Shown: positions 1 through 7,033, counted from the first letter of the stretch. The stretch is 7,192 nucleotides of DNA from Solirubrobacterales bacterium 70-9 (GCA_001898095.1 MKSH01000132.1:3796-10987); one strand, 5' to 3'. Numbers and translations are program-made. The notes: a model not told the origin generated them from the sequence alone.

Positions 1-1
1 C

Positions 2-1402
2 GCCCGCCGCCCCGAGTACGTCTCCGGCGGCTCCAGCTCCGGCTCGGCCGTCGCCGTGGCGCTGGGCCAGGTCGACATCGCGCTCGGCACCGACACCGCG
101 GGCTCCGGTCGCGTGCCCGCCGCCTTCCAGGGAATCGTCGGCGTGAAGCCGACCCGAGGACTGGTCCCGACCACTGGCGTCGTCCCCGCCTGCCGCTCGA
201 TCGACTGCGTCAGCGTCTTCGCCGCCGACCTCGCCACGGCGGAGGCGGCGCTGAGCGTCATCGTGGGCCCCGACCCGGCCGATCCGCTCAGCCGCGTGGT
301 CCCGAGCGACATTCCCCTGGCTGCGGCCCCGGCCCGCGCCTCCGCCGCCGGCCCGCCGTCCCTAGGTGGGCCGCGGGTCGGGGCGCCGGCGATCTCGGCG
401 CTCGGCGACCTCACGGACGCGGGGCGCGCGGCATTCGCGGCCGCTCGGGATCGCCTCGCGGCCGCGGGCGGGGAGGTGGTCGAGATCGATCCGGCCCCGC
501 TGCTCGAGGCCGGGGCGCTCCTCTATGGCGGCGCCTTCGTCGCCGAGCGGCGCGCGGCGGTCGGAGAGTTCGTCGAGGCGCACGCCGGCGAGATCGACCC
601 CGCGGTGCGCCAGATCGTCGAGGCCGCGGCGAGCGCCACCGCCGCGGAGTACTTCGCCGACGCCGAGCGGCTCGACCGCCTCGCACTCGCGACCCGGAAG
701 CTGTTCGCCGACCTCGACGCGATCCTCCTCCCCACCACCGTCGCCCAGCCGACGGCCGCCGCGGTCGAAGCCGACCCGATCGGCGCCAACGCGAAGCTCG
801 GCATCTACACCACCGGCACGAACCTGCTCGACCTCTGCGCCGTCGCCGTCCCCGCCGGCGAGGCGGACGGCGCCCAGTTCGGCGTCCAGGTCCTCGCCCC
901 CGCCTTCCACGACGCCGTCGCCGCCGACGTCGCCGCCCTGCTCGCCCCCGCCCCAGCCAACCCCTTGTCCTTTGTCACCCACAGGGCGGCAAAGGACAAG
1001 GGGCCTGTTACGGGATCTGCGCCGATCGAGCTGTTCGTCGCCGGGGCGCACCTTTCGGGGATGCCGTTGAACCCGCAACTGACCGAACGGGGGGCGCGGC
1101 TCCTCGGGGAGGCGCGGACGGCGCCGCGGTATCGCCTCTACGCGCTCGCCACCGAGCCGCCGAAGCCCGGCGTCGTCCGGGTCGCCGCCGACGGCGCCTC
1201 GCTGCCGGGTGAGATCTGGGCGCTCTCCCCCGCCTCCCTCGGCACCTTCCTCGCCGCGATCCCGCAGCCGATGGCGCTCGGCGAAGTCGAGCTCGACGAC
1301 GGCCGCACCGTGGTCGGGTTCCTCTGCGAACCGCCGGCGCTCGAGGGCGCCGCGGACATCACCGCCCTCGGCGGCTGGCGCGCCTACCGCGCGCAGTCCT
1401 GA
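2..1402 (+). CDS. atzF: Allophanate hydrolase, 5'-truncated by the window
   Basis: Hydrolyses allophanate to ammonia and CO2, the second step of ATP-dependent urea degradation after urea carboxylase; cytosolic. The visible 466 residues lack the N-terminus, including the catalytic Lys of the amidase-signature Ser-cisSer-Lys triad. The motif GGSSSGSA gives the cis-Ser at visible residue 11, and DTAGSGR gives the nucleophile Ser35; the 24-residue spacing equals that of the amidase family. The stretch GSGRVPAAF followed by IVGVKPTRG is typical of allophanate hydrolase rather than a general amidase. After a short linker, residues from about 342 (IELFVAGAHLSGMPLN) to the end form the allophanate-hydrolase-specific C-terminal domain, ending in GGWRAYR. 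The reading frame is open from base 2, so the GTG at 56 is an internal codon and not the start. The linker holds an inverted repeat (961-1003). The gene converges on soxB with only 29 bases between the stops. A urea carboxylase partner would be expected upstream. Confidence 0.93.
   Translation, partial: ARRPEYVSGGSSSGSAVAVALGQVDIALGTDTAGSGRVPAAFQGIVGVKPTRGLVPTTGVVPACRSIDCVSVFAADLATAEAALSVIVGPDPADPLSRVVPSDIPLAAAPARASAAGPPSLGGPRVGAPAISALGDLTDAGRAAFAAARDRLAAAGGEVVEIDPAPLLEAGALLYGGAFVAERRAAVGEFVEAHAGEIDPAVRQIVEAAASATAAEYFADAERLDRLALATRKLFADLDAILLPTTVAQPTAAAVEADPIGANAKLGIYTTGTNLLDLCAVAVPAGEADGAQFGVQVLAPAFHDAVAADVAALLAPAPANPLSFVTHRAAKDKGPVTGSAPIELFVAGAHLSGMPLNPQLTERGARLLGEARTAPRYRLYALATEPPKPGVVRVAADGASLPGEIWALSPASLGTFLAAIPQPMALGEVELDDGRTVVGFLCEPPALEGAADITALGGWRAYRAQS
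961..1003. repeat. Inverted repeat inside the allophanate hydrolase linker
   Basis: The 14-base arm CCCCTTGTCCTTTG at 961-974 is matched perfectly by CAAAGGACAAGGGG at 990-1003. Inside, CCC (978-980) can also pair with GGG (984-986) around the triplet ACA. The element is read in frame as part of the linker between the amidase and C-terminal domains (residues PLSFVTHRAAKDKG). It uses codons that look rare in this GC-rich gene (TTG, TTT, AGG, and GTT and TCT just after). A small palindromic repeat inserted into a permissive linker is the simplest reading. An internal hairpin with a regulatory role is possible, but no T-run follows. Confidence 0.75.
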
Positions 1403-1431
1403 GCCTCGTCGTCGGCGCCCGAACTGCCGCG
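1403..1431. other. Short convergent intergenic gap without a terminator
   Basis: Only 29 bases separate the stop of the plus-strand allophanate hydrolase from the stop of the minus-strand soxB. No stem-loop followed by a T-run can be seen on either strand. Transcripts of the two convergent units therefore probably overlap or end by a Rho-dependent mechanism; this last point is inference. Confidence 0.6.
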
Positions 1432-2646
1432 CTAGTGCGACATCGCCGCCGACGCGGCCTCGGAGACGAGCCGGTCGGTGGTGAAGCGCTGCAGCCCGAA
1501 GGGCTCGATCAGCGGGTCGACCCGATCGGTGGCGATCATCTTCGCCACCGTGACGCCGACGATCGGCGCCGCCTTGAACCCGTAGGTCCCCCAGCCCGCC
1601 GAGACGATGAAGTTCGACAGCGGGGTGCGGTCGATGATCGGGCTGTAGTCCGGGGTGACGTCGCAGAGCCCGCTCCAGGTGCGGAGGATGCCGACGTCGC
1701 GGATCGCCGGGAAGAGCTCGACCAGGTAGCGGGAGATCGACTCGATGAAGGTCAGCGTGCTGCGGCCCTGGTAGGTCGGATAGGGCTCGGCCTCGGCGCC
1801 GGCGACCAGCTCGCCGCGGGTCGTCTGGTGCACGTAGAGGCGCATCTGGGTGGAGACGACGGTCTCGACCAGGAGCGGCCGGATCGGCTCGGTGACGAAG
1901 GCCTGCAGGACGTAGGTCTTCATCGGCAGGCGCAGCCCGACCATCTTGCAGATGCCACTCGACCAGCCGGCGGTGGCGCTCAGCACGGTGCCCGCTTCGA
2001 TGTCGCCGCGCGAGGTGCGGATCTTGGTGACCCGGTCGCCGCTGGTGTCGAGGCCGGTCACCTCGGTGAAGGGATGGATCTCGACCCCGCGCCGGTCGGC
2101 GCCGCGCCCGTATCCCCAGACCACCGCGTCGTGGCGGAGGATCGCCCCGCCCGGGTGGAGCAGCGCGCCCATCACCGGCCAGGTGACGTCGTCCGAGGTG
2201 TTCAGCGCCGGGACCCGGCGGCGCACCTCGTCGAGCCCGATCACGCGGCTGTCGATGCCGAGCTTCTGGTTCACGGAGGCGCGCTCGGTCGCCGTCGCCA
2301 GCGCCCGTTCGGAGTGGGCGAGGCTGAGCACGCCGCGCTTGGTCAGCATGATGTTGAAGTCGAGCTCGGCGCTGAGGTCGTCGTAGAGGTCGAGCGAGGC
2401 CTGGTAGAAGCTCGCCCCCTCCGGGGTCCGGTAGTTCGACCGCACGATCGCCGTGTTGCGCCCCGAGCCGCCGGAGCCGATGTAGCTCTTCTCCAGCACC
2501 GCGACGTCGGTGATGCCGTGGTTCTTGGCCAGGTAGTAGGCGGTCGCCAGGCCCTGCACGCCGCCGCCGATGATGACGACGTCGTAGCGCTTCTTCAGCG
2601 GCAGGCCGGTGCGCCACATGCGCCCGGGACGAAGCAGGTCCTTCAT
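1432..2646 (-). CDS. soxB: Sarcosine oxidase subunit beta
   Basis: Catalytic flavoprotein subunit of heterotetrameric sarcosine oxidase: it oxidises the N-methyl amine of sarcosine, passing electrons from FAD to FMN at the alpha/beta interface. The protein has 404 residues, the usual size of SoxB. The FAD-binding Rossmann motif IIGGGVQG lies at residues 25-32 and the DAO-fold segment GSGGSGRNTAIVRSNYRTPEG at about 57-77. His172 in RHDAVVWGYGRGAD matches the histidine that covalently holds FMN in characterised beta subunits. The C-terminal FAD-contacting segment is SAGWGTYGFKAAP (349-361). I chose the ATG at 2646 because it overlaps the soxA stop as ATGA and gives the family length; longer upstream extensions in the same frame run inside soxA and look like shadow sequence. 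Last gene of the operon, where in classical soxBDAG clusters it is first. Confidence 0.95.
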   Translation of the reverse strand: MKDLLRPGRMWRTGLPLKKRYDVVIIGGGVQGLATAYYLAKNHGITDVAVLEKSYIGSGGSGRNTAIVRSNYRTPEGASFYQASLDLYDDLSAELDFNIMLTKRGVLSLAHSERALATATERASVNQKLGIDSRVIGLDEVRRRVPALNTSDDVTWPVMGALLHPGGAILRHDAVVWGYGRGADRRGVEIHPFTEVTGLDTSGDRVTKIRTSRGDIEAGTVLSATAGWSSGICKMVGLRLPMKTYVLQAFVTEPIRPLLVETVVSTQMRLYVHQTTRGELVAGAEAEPYPTYQGRSTLTFIESISRYLVELFPAIRDVGILRTWSGLCDVTPDYSPIIDRTPLSNFIVSAGWGTYGFKAAPIVGVTVAKMIATDRVDPLIEPFGLQRFTTDRLVSEAASAAMSH

Positions 2647-5228
2647 CCGCGCATCCGCTCCCCGTCGGGGTCGTAGAAGGCGCCGATGTGCACCTTGGCG
2701 GCGCCGCGCCGGCCCTCGCCGAGGTCGAGCTCGAAGGCCGCGCCCTCCTCGCCGAGGTCGGCGGGCACGTAGGCGAGCCCGATCACCTGGCCCGAGACGG
2801 CGCTCCGCCGGGCGCTGGTGACCCGGCCGCCGACCTCGCCGCCGACCAGGATCGCGGTCCCCTCGTTCGGCAGCGCATCGGCGACGAAGCCGACCAGGGC
2901 GCGGTCGGCGCCGCGCTCGTTGATCCGCCCGAGCGCTTCGTTGCCGATGAACTCGCCCTTGTCCCAGGCGATCATCGGCCCCATCCCGCACTCCAGCATC
3001 GTGGTCTCCGAATCGGTGTCGATGCCGACGATGATGTGGCCCTTCTCCAGCCGCAGCGCCTTCAGCGCCTCGACCCCGAGCGGCACGATCCCGAACTCGG
3101 CCCCGGCCGCCATCAGCGCATCCCAGACGTGCTCGGCGGAGGCGCTCGGGAAGTGGATCTCGTAGCCGAGCTCGCCGAGGAAGCCGATCCGCATCAGCAG
3201 CGCCGGCATCCCGGCGACCGGGCCCTGGCGCACGTCGAGGAATTTGAACGCCTCGCCCGTGACGTCGACGTCGGTGACGCGGGCGAGCACCTCGCGCGCC
3301 CGCGGCCCGGAGAGCGACACGGCCGAGAGCGCGCCGCTGACGTTGACGATGTCGACGCGAAGCTCGCGCTCGGCGATCCAGAGCAGGAACGCCTCGTAGA
3401 CCTGGTCGACGCCGCCGGAGCTGGTGGTGACGAGGTAGTCGTTCTCGCCGACCCGGATGATCGTGCCGTCGTCGATGATCCGGCCCGACTCGGTGTTGAA
3501 GATGCCGTAGCGGACCCGGTCGATTTTCAGGGTCGAGATCCGGTTCGGGAAGACGCCGTCGAGGAAGGCCTCGGCGTCCGGCCCACTGACGTAGAGCTTG
3601 CCCAGGGTCGAGACGTCCATCAGGCCGACGCCCTCGTGGACCGCCCTGATCTCGGCCGCCGCGTCGCCGTAGTGGTCGGGGCGCCGCCAGACGCCGGTCC
3701 AGACGTAACTGGCCCCGGCCCGCTTGTGGACGTCGTGGAGGGCGGTCCGTTTGCCCGGGTTCAGCCGGCGGCCGCCGACGTCGCCGAGCGGGGTCGGCTG
3801 CCAGGGCGGCCGCGCGGTCGTCGTCCCGAGCGCCTCCTCGCCGACGCCGGTGGCGCGGGCGAGCGCGCGGACCGAGTGCAGGTGACAGAGGCGGCCCTGG
3901 CAGGGGCCCATGGTCACGGTGGTGTAGCGCTTGGCGATCTCGATGTCCTCGAAGCCCTCGCCGACGGCGCGCACCAGGTCCTTCGCGGTGACGTCCTCGC
4001 AGGGGCAGACGAAGGCGCGTCTGCCGGCGCCCTCGGGCGTGGCGAGGACGGCGGCGCCATCGCCGGTCACCGAACCGACCGCCTCGATCCCCTCGACCAG
4101 CTGGTCGGGGGCGAAGATCCCCTTCTCGGCGTCATAGGTGACGCCGGCGCCGGACTGGGCGAGCAGCGAGTAGGCGGGCTGGCGGCCGGCCGAGGCGACG
4201 AGCAGGTCGCAGGCGATCTTGCGACCGTCGATCTCGACCGCGGCGAGCACGCCGCGCTTGGCCGAGGCCTTCACCCGCGGCTGGCGCGCCGCGCGCAGGT
4301 CGATCGTCTCGACCACCAAGGTGCCCGCCTCGCGCAGCAGCTCCGCCGCCTGGTCGGCGGCCTCGTCGGCGGCGAGGACGACGGCGCGCACCCCCGGCCG
4401 GATCGACCACAGGCCGACCAGCCGGTGCACGGCGCTCGGCGTCATCACGCCGGGCAGGTCGTTGCCGTCGAAGAGCAGCGGCTGGTCGATCGCGCCGGTG
4501 GCGACGACGATCTTCTTCGCCCGGACCCGATACAGGAGGCCGTCGGCATGGACCGGGACCAGTTTGCCCTCGTAGACGCCGAGGGCGGTACCCGGGGCGA
4601 TCACCTCGACGCCCTCGATCGCGAGACTCGCGTACTCAGCCCGTTCGTCGACCAGGATGACGCCCTTGCCCTCGGCCGCGTGGCGGGCGGCGGCCTCCTG
4701 GCCGGAGCGCCCGGCGCCGATCACGAGCACGTCGATCTGGCGGTTCTCGACATCGGAACGGCGCTCCTTCGCGGGCCCCTCGCCGACCCGGCCGAGGCCG
4801 GTCATCCGCCGCAGCATCCGCTCGATGTGGGGCCAGGCGACCTTCGGCCGAATCCCCAGCCGGTAGTAGAAGCCGACCGGGGTGACCGGCCCGCCGACGT
4901 GGTCGACGACCCGCATCGGGTCGCGCTCGAGCGAGCCGCTGATCGTCTGCGAGCGGACCACCTCGCCGCCCTCGACCGGGCGGGTGCAGACTTTGACGCT
5001 GGGCTCGCCGTCGACCTCCATCAGGCAGCCGGCGCAGTTGCCCGCCGCACAGCTGAGGCCGCGCGGCCGGTGGTACTTGAAGCTGCGGGTGAAGATCCGC
5101 CGGCCGTCGGCGTAGAGCGCCGAGCCGATCGTGTCGCCGGCGTAGGCCTCGACCTGCTTGCCGTCGAAGGTGAAGGTGCGGGTCTGGGTGCGGTCGATCG
5201 CCTCGCCGTCGCGGGCAGGCAGCCTCAT
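2643..5228 (-). CDS. soxA: Sarcosine oxidase subunit alpha with [2Fe-2S] cysteine motifs
   Basis: Large subunit, 861 residues, that binds a dinucleotide and uses tetrahydrofolate to trap the one-carbon unit as 5,10-methylene-THF. Domains in order: Fer2_4-type N-terminal domain (about 17-95) with Cys60, Cys65, Cys68 and Cys81; flavoprotein/dinucleotide-binding domain with VIGAGRSGQEAA (169-180) and VVATGAIDQP (241-250); a BFD-like segment with CPCEDVT (Cys408, Cys410) and MGPCQGRLC (Cys443, Cys448) around the conserved KRYTT; GcvT folate-binding domain (about 495-770) and GcvT C-terminal barrel (about 775-855), ending in FYDPDGERMRG. Classical SoxA keeps these folds but lacks the iron-sulfur cysteines, which instead recall the hydrogen cyanide synthase, opine oxidase and proline dehydrogenase relatives. 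Start ATG at 5228 overlaps the soxD stop (ATGA), and its own stop overlaps soxB. The substrate could be another N-methyl amino acid; the GcvT half and gamma/delta partners favour sarcosine. Confidence 0.93.
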   Translation of the reverse strand: MRLPARDGEAIDRTQTRTFTFDGKQVEAYAGDTIGSALYADGRRIFTRSFKYHRPRGLSCAAGNCAGCLMEVDGEPSVKVCTRPVEGGEVVRSQTISGSLERDPMRVVDHVGGPVTPVGFYYRLGIRPKVAWPHIERMLRRMTGLGRVGEGPAKERRSDVENRQIDVLVIGAGRSGQEAAARHAAEGKGVILVDERAEYASLAIEGVEVIAPGTALGVYEGKLVPVHADGLLYRVRAKKIVVATGAIDQPLLFDGNDLPGVMTPSAVHRLVGLWSIRPGVRAVVLAADEAADQAAELLREAGTLVVETIDLRAARQPRVKASAKRGVLAAVEIDGRKIACDLLVASAGRQPAYSLLAQSGAGVTYDAEKGIFAPDQLVEGIEAVGSVTGDGAAVLATPEGAGRRAFVCPCEDVTAKDLVRAVGEGFEDIEIAKRYTTVTMGPCQGRLCHLHSVRALARATGVGEEALGTTTARPPWQPTPLGDVGGRRLNPGKRTALHDVHKRAGASYVWTGVWRRPDHYGDAAAEIRAVHEGVGLMDVSTLGKLYVSGPDAEAFLDGVFPNRISTLKIDRVRYGIFNTESGRIIDDGTIIRVGENDYLVTTSSGGVDQVYEAFLLWIAERELRVDIVNVSGALSAVSLSGPRAREVLARVTDVDVTGEAFKFLDVRQGPVAGMPALLMRIGFLGELGYEIHFPSASAEHVWDALMAAGAEFGIVPLGVEALKALRLEKGHIIVGIDTDSETTMLECGMGPMIAWDKGEFIGNEALGRINERGADRALVGFVADALPNEGTAILVGGEVGGRVTSARRSAVSGQVIGLAYVPADLGEEGAAFELDLGEGRRGAAKVHIGAFYDPDGERMRG

Positions 5229-5482
5229 GGCGCGGTCACCCGATCCCAGCTCTCGGCGATCTCGTTGGTGCGCGTGTCGCGGCGGAGGACCAGCCAGCGC
5301 TCGCAGCCGAAGCGGTGGAACCAGCGCTCGAACTGCTCGCCGGCGACGTTGTCGTTGAAGTAGAGGTCTTCGCTCAGCGGATCGAGCATCGTGCCGGGCG
5401 GGTCGTCGCCGATGTTGCCGCCGTAGGCGAACTCAGGCTGCGGCCGCTCGCCGCAGTGCGGGCAGGGGATGAGGAAGCTCAT
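5225..5482 (-). CDS. soxD: Sarcosine oxidase subunit delta
   Basis: Small structural subunit, 85 residues, of the heterotetrameric enzyme. Characterised delta subunits bind one zinc ion through three Cys and one His. Here Cys7 and Cys10 (IPCPHCGER) and His56 with Cys60 (WFHRFGCERW) reproduce that arrangement, including the H-x3-C spacing. The family signature EFAYGG follows at 17-22. It has no catalytic residues. The ATG at 5482 overlaps the soxG stop, and the TGA overlaps the soxA ATG. No clear ribosome binding site precedes it, so translation is probably coupled to soxG (inference). Confidence 0.95.
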   Translation of the reverse strand: MSFLIPCPHCGERPQPEFAYGGNIGDDPPGTMLDPLSEDLYFNDNVAGEQFERWFHRFGCERWLVLRRDTRTNEIAESWDRVTAP

Positions 5483-6096
5483 GGCGCCAGCAGCGGGTCG
5501 TCGGCGGCGGCGCTCACCGCGTCGAGGCTCGCCGGGCCGCCGGCGAGCGGCAGGCAGAGGTCGGCGCAGACGTCCCAGACGTGCTGGGCGAACTCGGCCG
5601 CGACCAGCACCACGAGGCGCTCGCCGCGACGGACGACCCGGCCCGGGACGGCGGCGATCGGGCCGGAGCCGGGGACCTGGGCGATCGGGCCGAGCCGGCG
5701 CAGCAGCCGCTCGGCCTCGGGTCCGGCGAGGACGAGGGCCATCCAGGCGCCGCTCAGGTCGAGAGCGAGGCGGCGGTCGCCGAGCTCCGCCAGCGTCGCC
5801 TCGCGCCGATCCCAGGGGCAGAGCACGATCCAGCGATCGCTCGCGATCTCGAAGACGGCCCGGTCGGGGCTCTCGGCGGGGGCCTCCCCACCGCGGACGT
5901 CGAGCTTGGCGAGGTGCGAGGCGTCGGCGAAGGCGACGGACTCGAGGAAGGCATCCTCGCGCTCGAGGCCGACGACGACCCGCCAGGGCCCGCGCTGCTC
6001 GACCCGTCCGCCGGCGGCCAGAAGACGGTGCTCGACCGGCGAGCGCAGGACGGTCGCGGCTGCGGGCGTGGCGAGCTCGAGGGCGAGAAGGCTCAT
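5479..6096 (-). CDS. soxG: Sarcosine oxidase subunit gamma
   Basis: Protein of 205 residues, in the normal size range of SoxG, a GcvT-like fold subunit that packs against alpha in the tetramer. Recognition rests on the segment LDLSGAWMALVLAGPEAERLL in the middle, followed by LVVLVAAEFAQHVWDVCADL, which matches the SoxG/GcvT pattern, and on its place in a complete sox operon. Sequence conservation in this family is low, so context carries much of the call. The ATG at 6096 is preceded by AGGG with 8 bases between, and by a paired palindromic box (6099-6131). It is the first gene of the operon, 36 bases after the purU stop; SoxG is normally encoded last. A stand-alone folate-binding GcvT-like protein is the less likely alternative. 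Confidence 0.82.
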   Translation of the reverse strand: MSLLALELATPAAATVLRSPVEHRLLAAGGRVEQRGPWRVVVGLEREDAFLESVAFADASHLAKLDVRGGEAPAESPDRAVFEIASDRWIVLCPWDRREATLAELGDRRLALDLSGAWMALVLAGPEAERLLRRLGPIAQVPGSGPIAAVPGRVVRRGERLVVLVAAEFAQHVWDVCADLCLPLAGGPASLDAVSAAADDPLLAP

Positions 6097-6098
6097 TG

Positions 6099-6131
6099 AT
6101 TGGACCCTATCACGGCCGAATTGTATCCAAT
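6099..6131 (-). promoter_or_regulatory. Paired 12-base operator-like boxes in front of soxG
   Basis: Read on the plus strand, ATTGGACCCTAT (6099-6110) and ATTGTATCCAAT (6120-6131) match the palindrome ATTGGATCCAAT at 10 and 11 of 12 positions. Their starts are 21 bases apart, two turns of the helix. The pair fills most of the 36-base purU-soxG gap and is AT-rich against its surroundings. On the minus strand the outer box contains TACAAT (6125-6120), a possible -10, and the inner box covers the AGGG ribosome binding site of soxG. A bound protein would therefore block transcription or translation start. Palindromes of this form are common for GntR-family (FadR-type) regulators, but no regulator gene is in the window. 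Confidence 0.6.
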
Positions 6132-6132
6132 C

Positions 6133-7020
6133 CTAGAGGACGACGGTGGTCGCGCCGGTCGCCACGACGCGATCTTCGCAGTGCCAGGCGACCGCCCGGG
6201 CGAGGGTGGTGCGCTCGACGTCGGCGCCGCGCCGTTCCAGCTCGATCGCGTCGTCGCGATGGCTGACCCGGACCACGCCCTGCTCGATGATCGGGCCCTC
6301 GTCGAGGTCCTCAGTGACGTAGTGGGCGGTGGCGCCGATCAGCTTCACGCCGCGTTCGCGCGCCTGGCGATAGGGGCCGGCGCCAGCGAAGGCGGGCAGG
6401 AAGGAGTGGTGGATGTTGATGATCGGGATGCCCGCCCGCGCGAGGAAGCCACCGGAGAGGATCTGCATGTAGCGGGCCAGCACGACCAGGTCGTACTCGT
6501 CGCCGAGCAGCTCCAGCTGGCGGGACTCGGCCTCCGCCTTCGTCTCCTTGGTCACCGGGACGTGCTCGAAGGGGATGCCGAAGGAGGCGACGTCGGCGCC
6601 CAGGTCGGGGTGGTTGGAGACGACCAGGCCGACGTCGATCGGCAGCTCGCCGCGGCGCGCCCGCCAGAGCAGGTCGAGGAGGCAGTGGTCGTAACGGGAG
6701 ACGAAGATCGCCGTGCGCTTCGGCCGCCGCGCGTCCTCGAACCGCCACTCCATCCCCAGCGGTTCGCCGACCTCGGCCGCGAAGGCCGGGCCGAGCACCT
6801 CCGCCGCCTCACCCTCGCCGGTCCACTCGAACACGGTCCGCTGGAGGAAGACGCTCTCGCCGGGCTCGGTCGAGTACTGGTTGTTCTCGACGATGTTCGC
6901 GTCGTGCTCGTTGAGGAAGCGCGAGACCTCGGCGATGATCCCCTGCCGGTCCGGGCAGCTGACAAGTAACCGCGTACGAGGTGTCTCAAGGTCGGCCATA
7001 ATTGGATCCATATTATCCAT
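6133..7020 (-). CDS. purU: Formyltetrahydrofolate deformylase
   Basis: Hydrolyses 10-formyl-THF to formate and THF, balancing the folate pool; cytosolic. The protein has 295 residues, the family's usual length. An N-terminal ACT domain (about 17-95) starts with LLVSCPDRQGIIAEVSRFL. The formyltransferase-fold domain contains ARYMQILSG (182-190), NIHHSFLPAF and DLDEGP. Asn202, His204 and Asp240 correspond to the catalytic trio of the GART/PurU fold, with the same 38-residue Asn-to-Asp spacing as E. coli GART. I chose the ATG at 7020 because GAGAGG lies 8 bases upstream; in-frame ATGs at 7011 and 6999 (codons 4 and 8) are alternatives. It sits directly before the sox operon and shares its regulatory box type, which suggests that it recycles the one-carbon units made by sarcosine oxidation. 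Confidence 0.95.
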   Translation of the reverse strand: MDNMDPIMADLETPRTRLLVSCPDRQGIIAEVSRFLNEHDANIVENNQYSTEPGESVFLQRTVFEWTGEGEAAEVLGPAFAAEVGEPLGMEWRFEDARRPKRTAIFVSRYDHCLLDLLWRARRGELPIDVGLVVSNHPDLGADVASFGIPFEHVPVTKETKAEAESRQLELLGDEYDLVVLARYMQILSGGFLARAGIPIINIHHSFLPAFAGAGPYRQARERGVKLIGATAHYVTEDLDEGPIIEQGVVRVSHRDDAIELERRGADVERTTLARAVAWHCEDRVVATGATTVVL

Positions 7021-7033
7021 TCTTGGATCCTCT
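7001..7033 (-). promoter_or_regulatory. Paired operator-like boxes at the purU start
   Basis: On the plus strand ATTGGATCCATA (7001-7012) and CTTGGATCCTCT (7022-7033) match the palindrome ATTGGATCCAAT at 10 and 9 of 12 positions; both hold an exact GGATCC core. Starts are 21 bases apart, as in the pair before soxG, so both pairs span 33 bases. The outer box overlaps the purU ribosome binding site (GAGAGG, 7034-7029). The inner box overlaps codons 3-7 if translation starts at 7020, or lies just ahead of the ATG if it starts at 6999. A minus-strand GATAAT (7017-7012) between the boxes could be a -10, but no convincing -35 is seen. Confidence 0.6.

Noticed and set aside
56..58. GTG as the start codon of the allophanate hydrolase
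   Set aside because: The frame is open to base 2 and the upstream codons encode the conserved YVSGGSSSGSA amidase motif, so the gene begins outside the window.
362..2617. Minus-strand open frame of 751 codons across soxB and the allophanate hydrolase
   Set aside because: It is out of frame with soxB and antisense to the hydrolase; the Arg/Pro/Gly-rich translation has no recognisable domain.
1435..2676. Plus-strand open frame of 413 codons antisense to soxB
   Set aside because: Shadow of the SoxB codons; low-complexity composition and no motif.
1432..2991. Longer soxB reading frame starting at 2991
   Set aside because: The extra N-terminal residues are Arg/Gly/Ala-rich shadow sequence inside soxA, while the ATG at 2646 gives the normal family length and an ATGA junction.
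2688..5363. Very long plus-strand open frame (891 codons) antisense to soxA
   Set aside because: It lies opposite a gene with clear domains and motifs; its translation is low-complexity, rich in Asp, Arg, Gly, Ala and Val, as expected for the complement of GC-rich codons.
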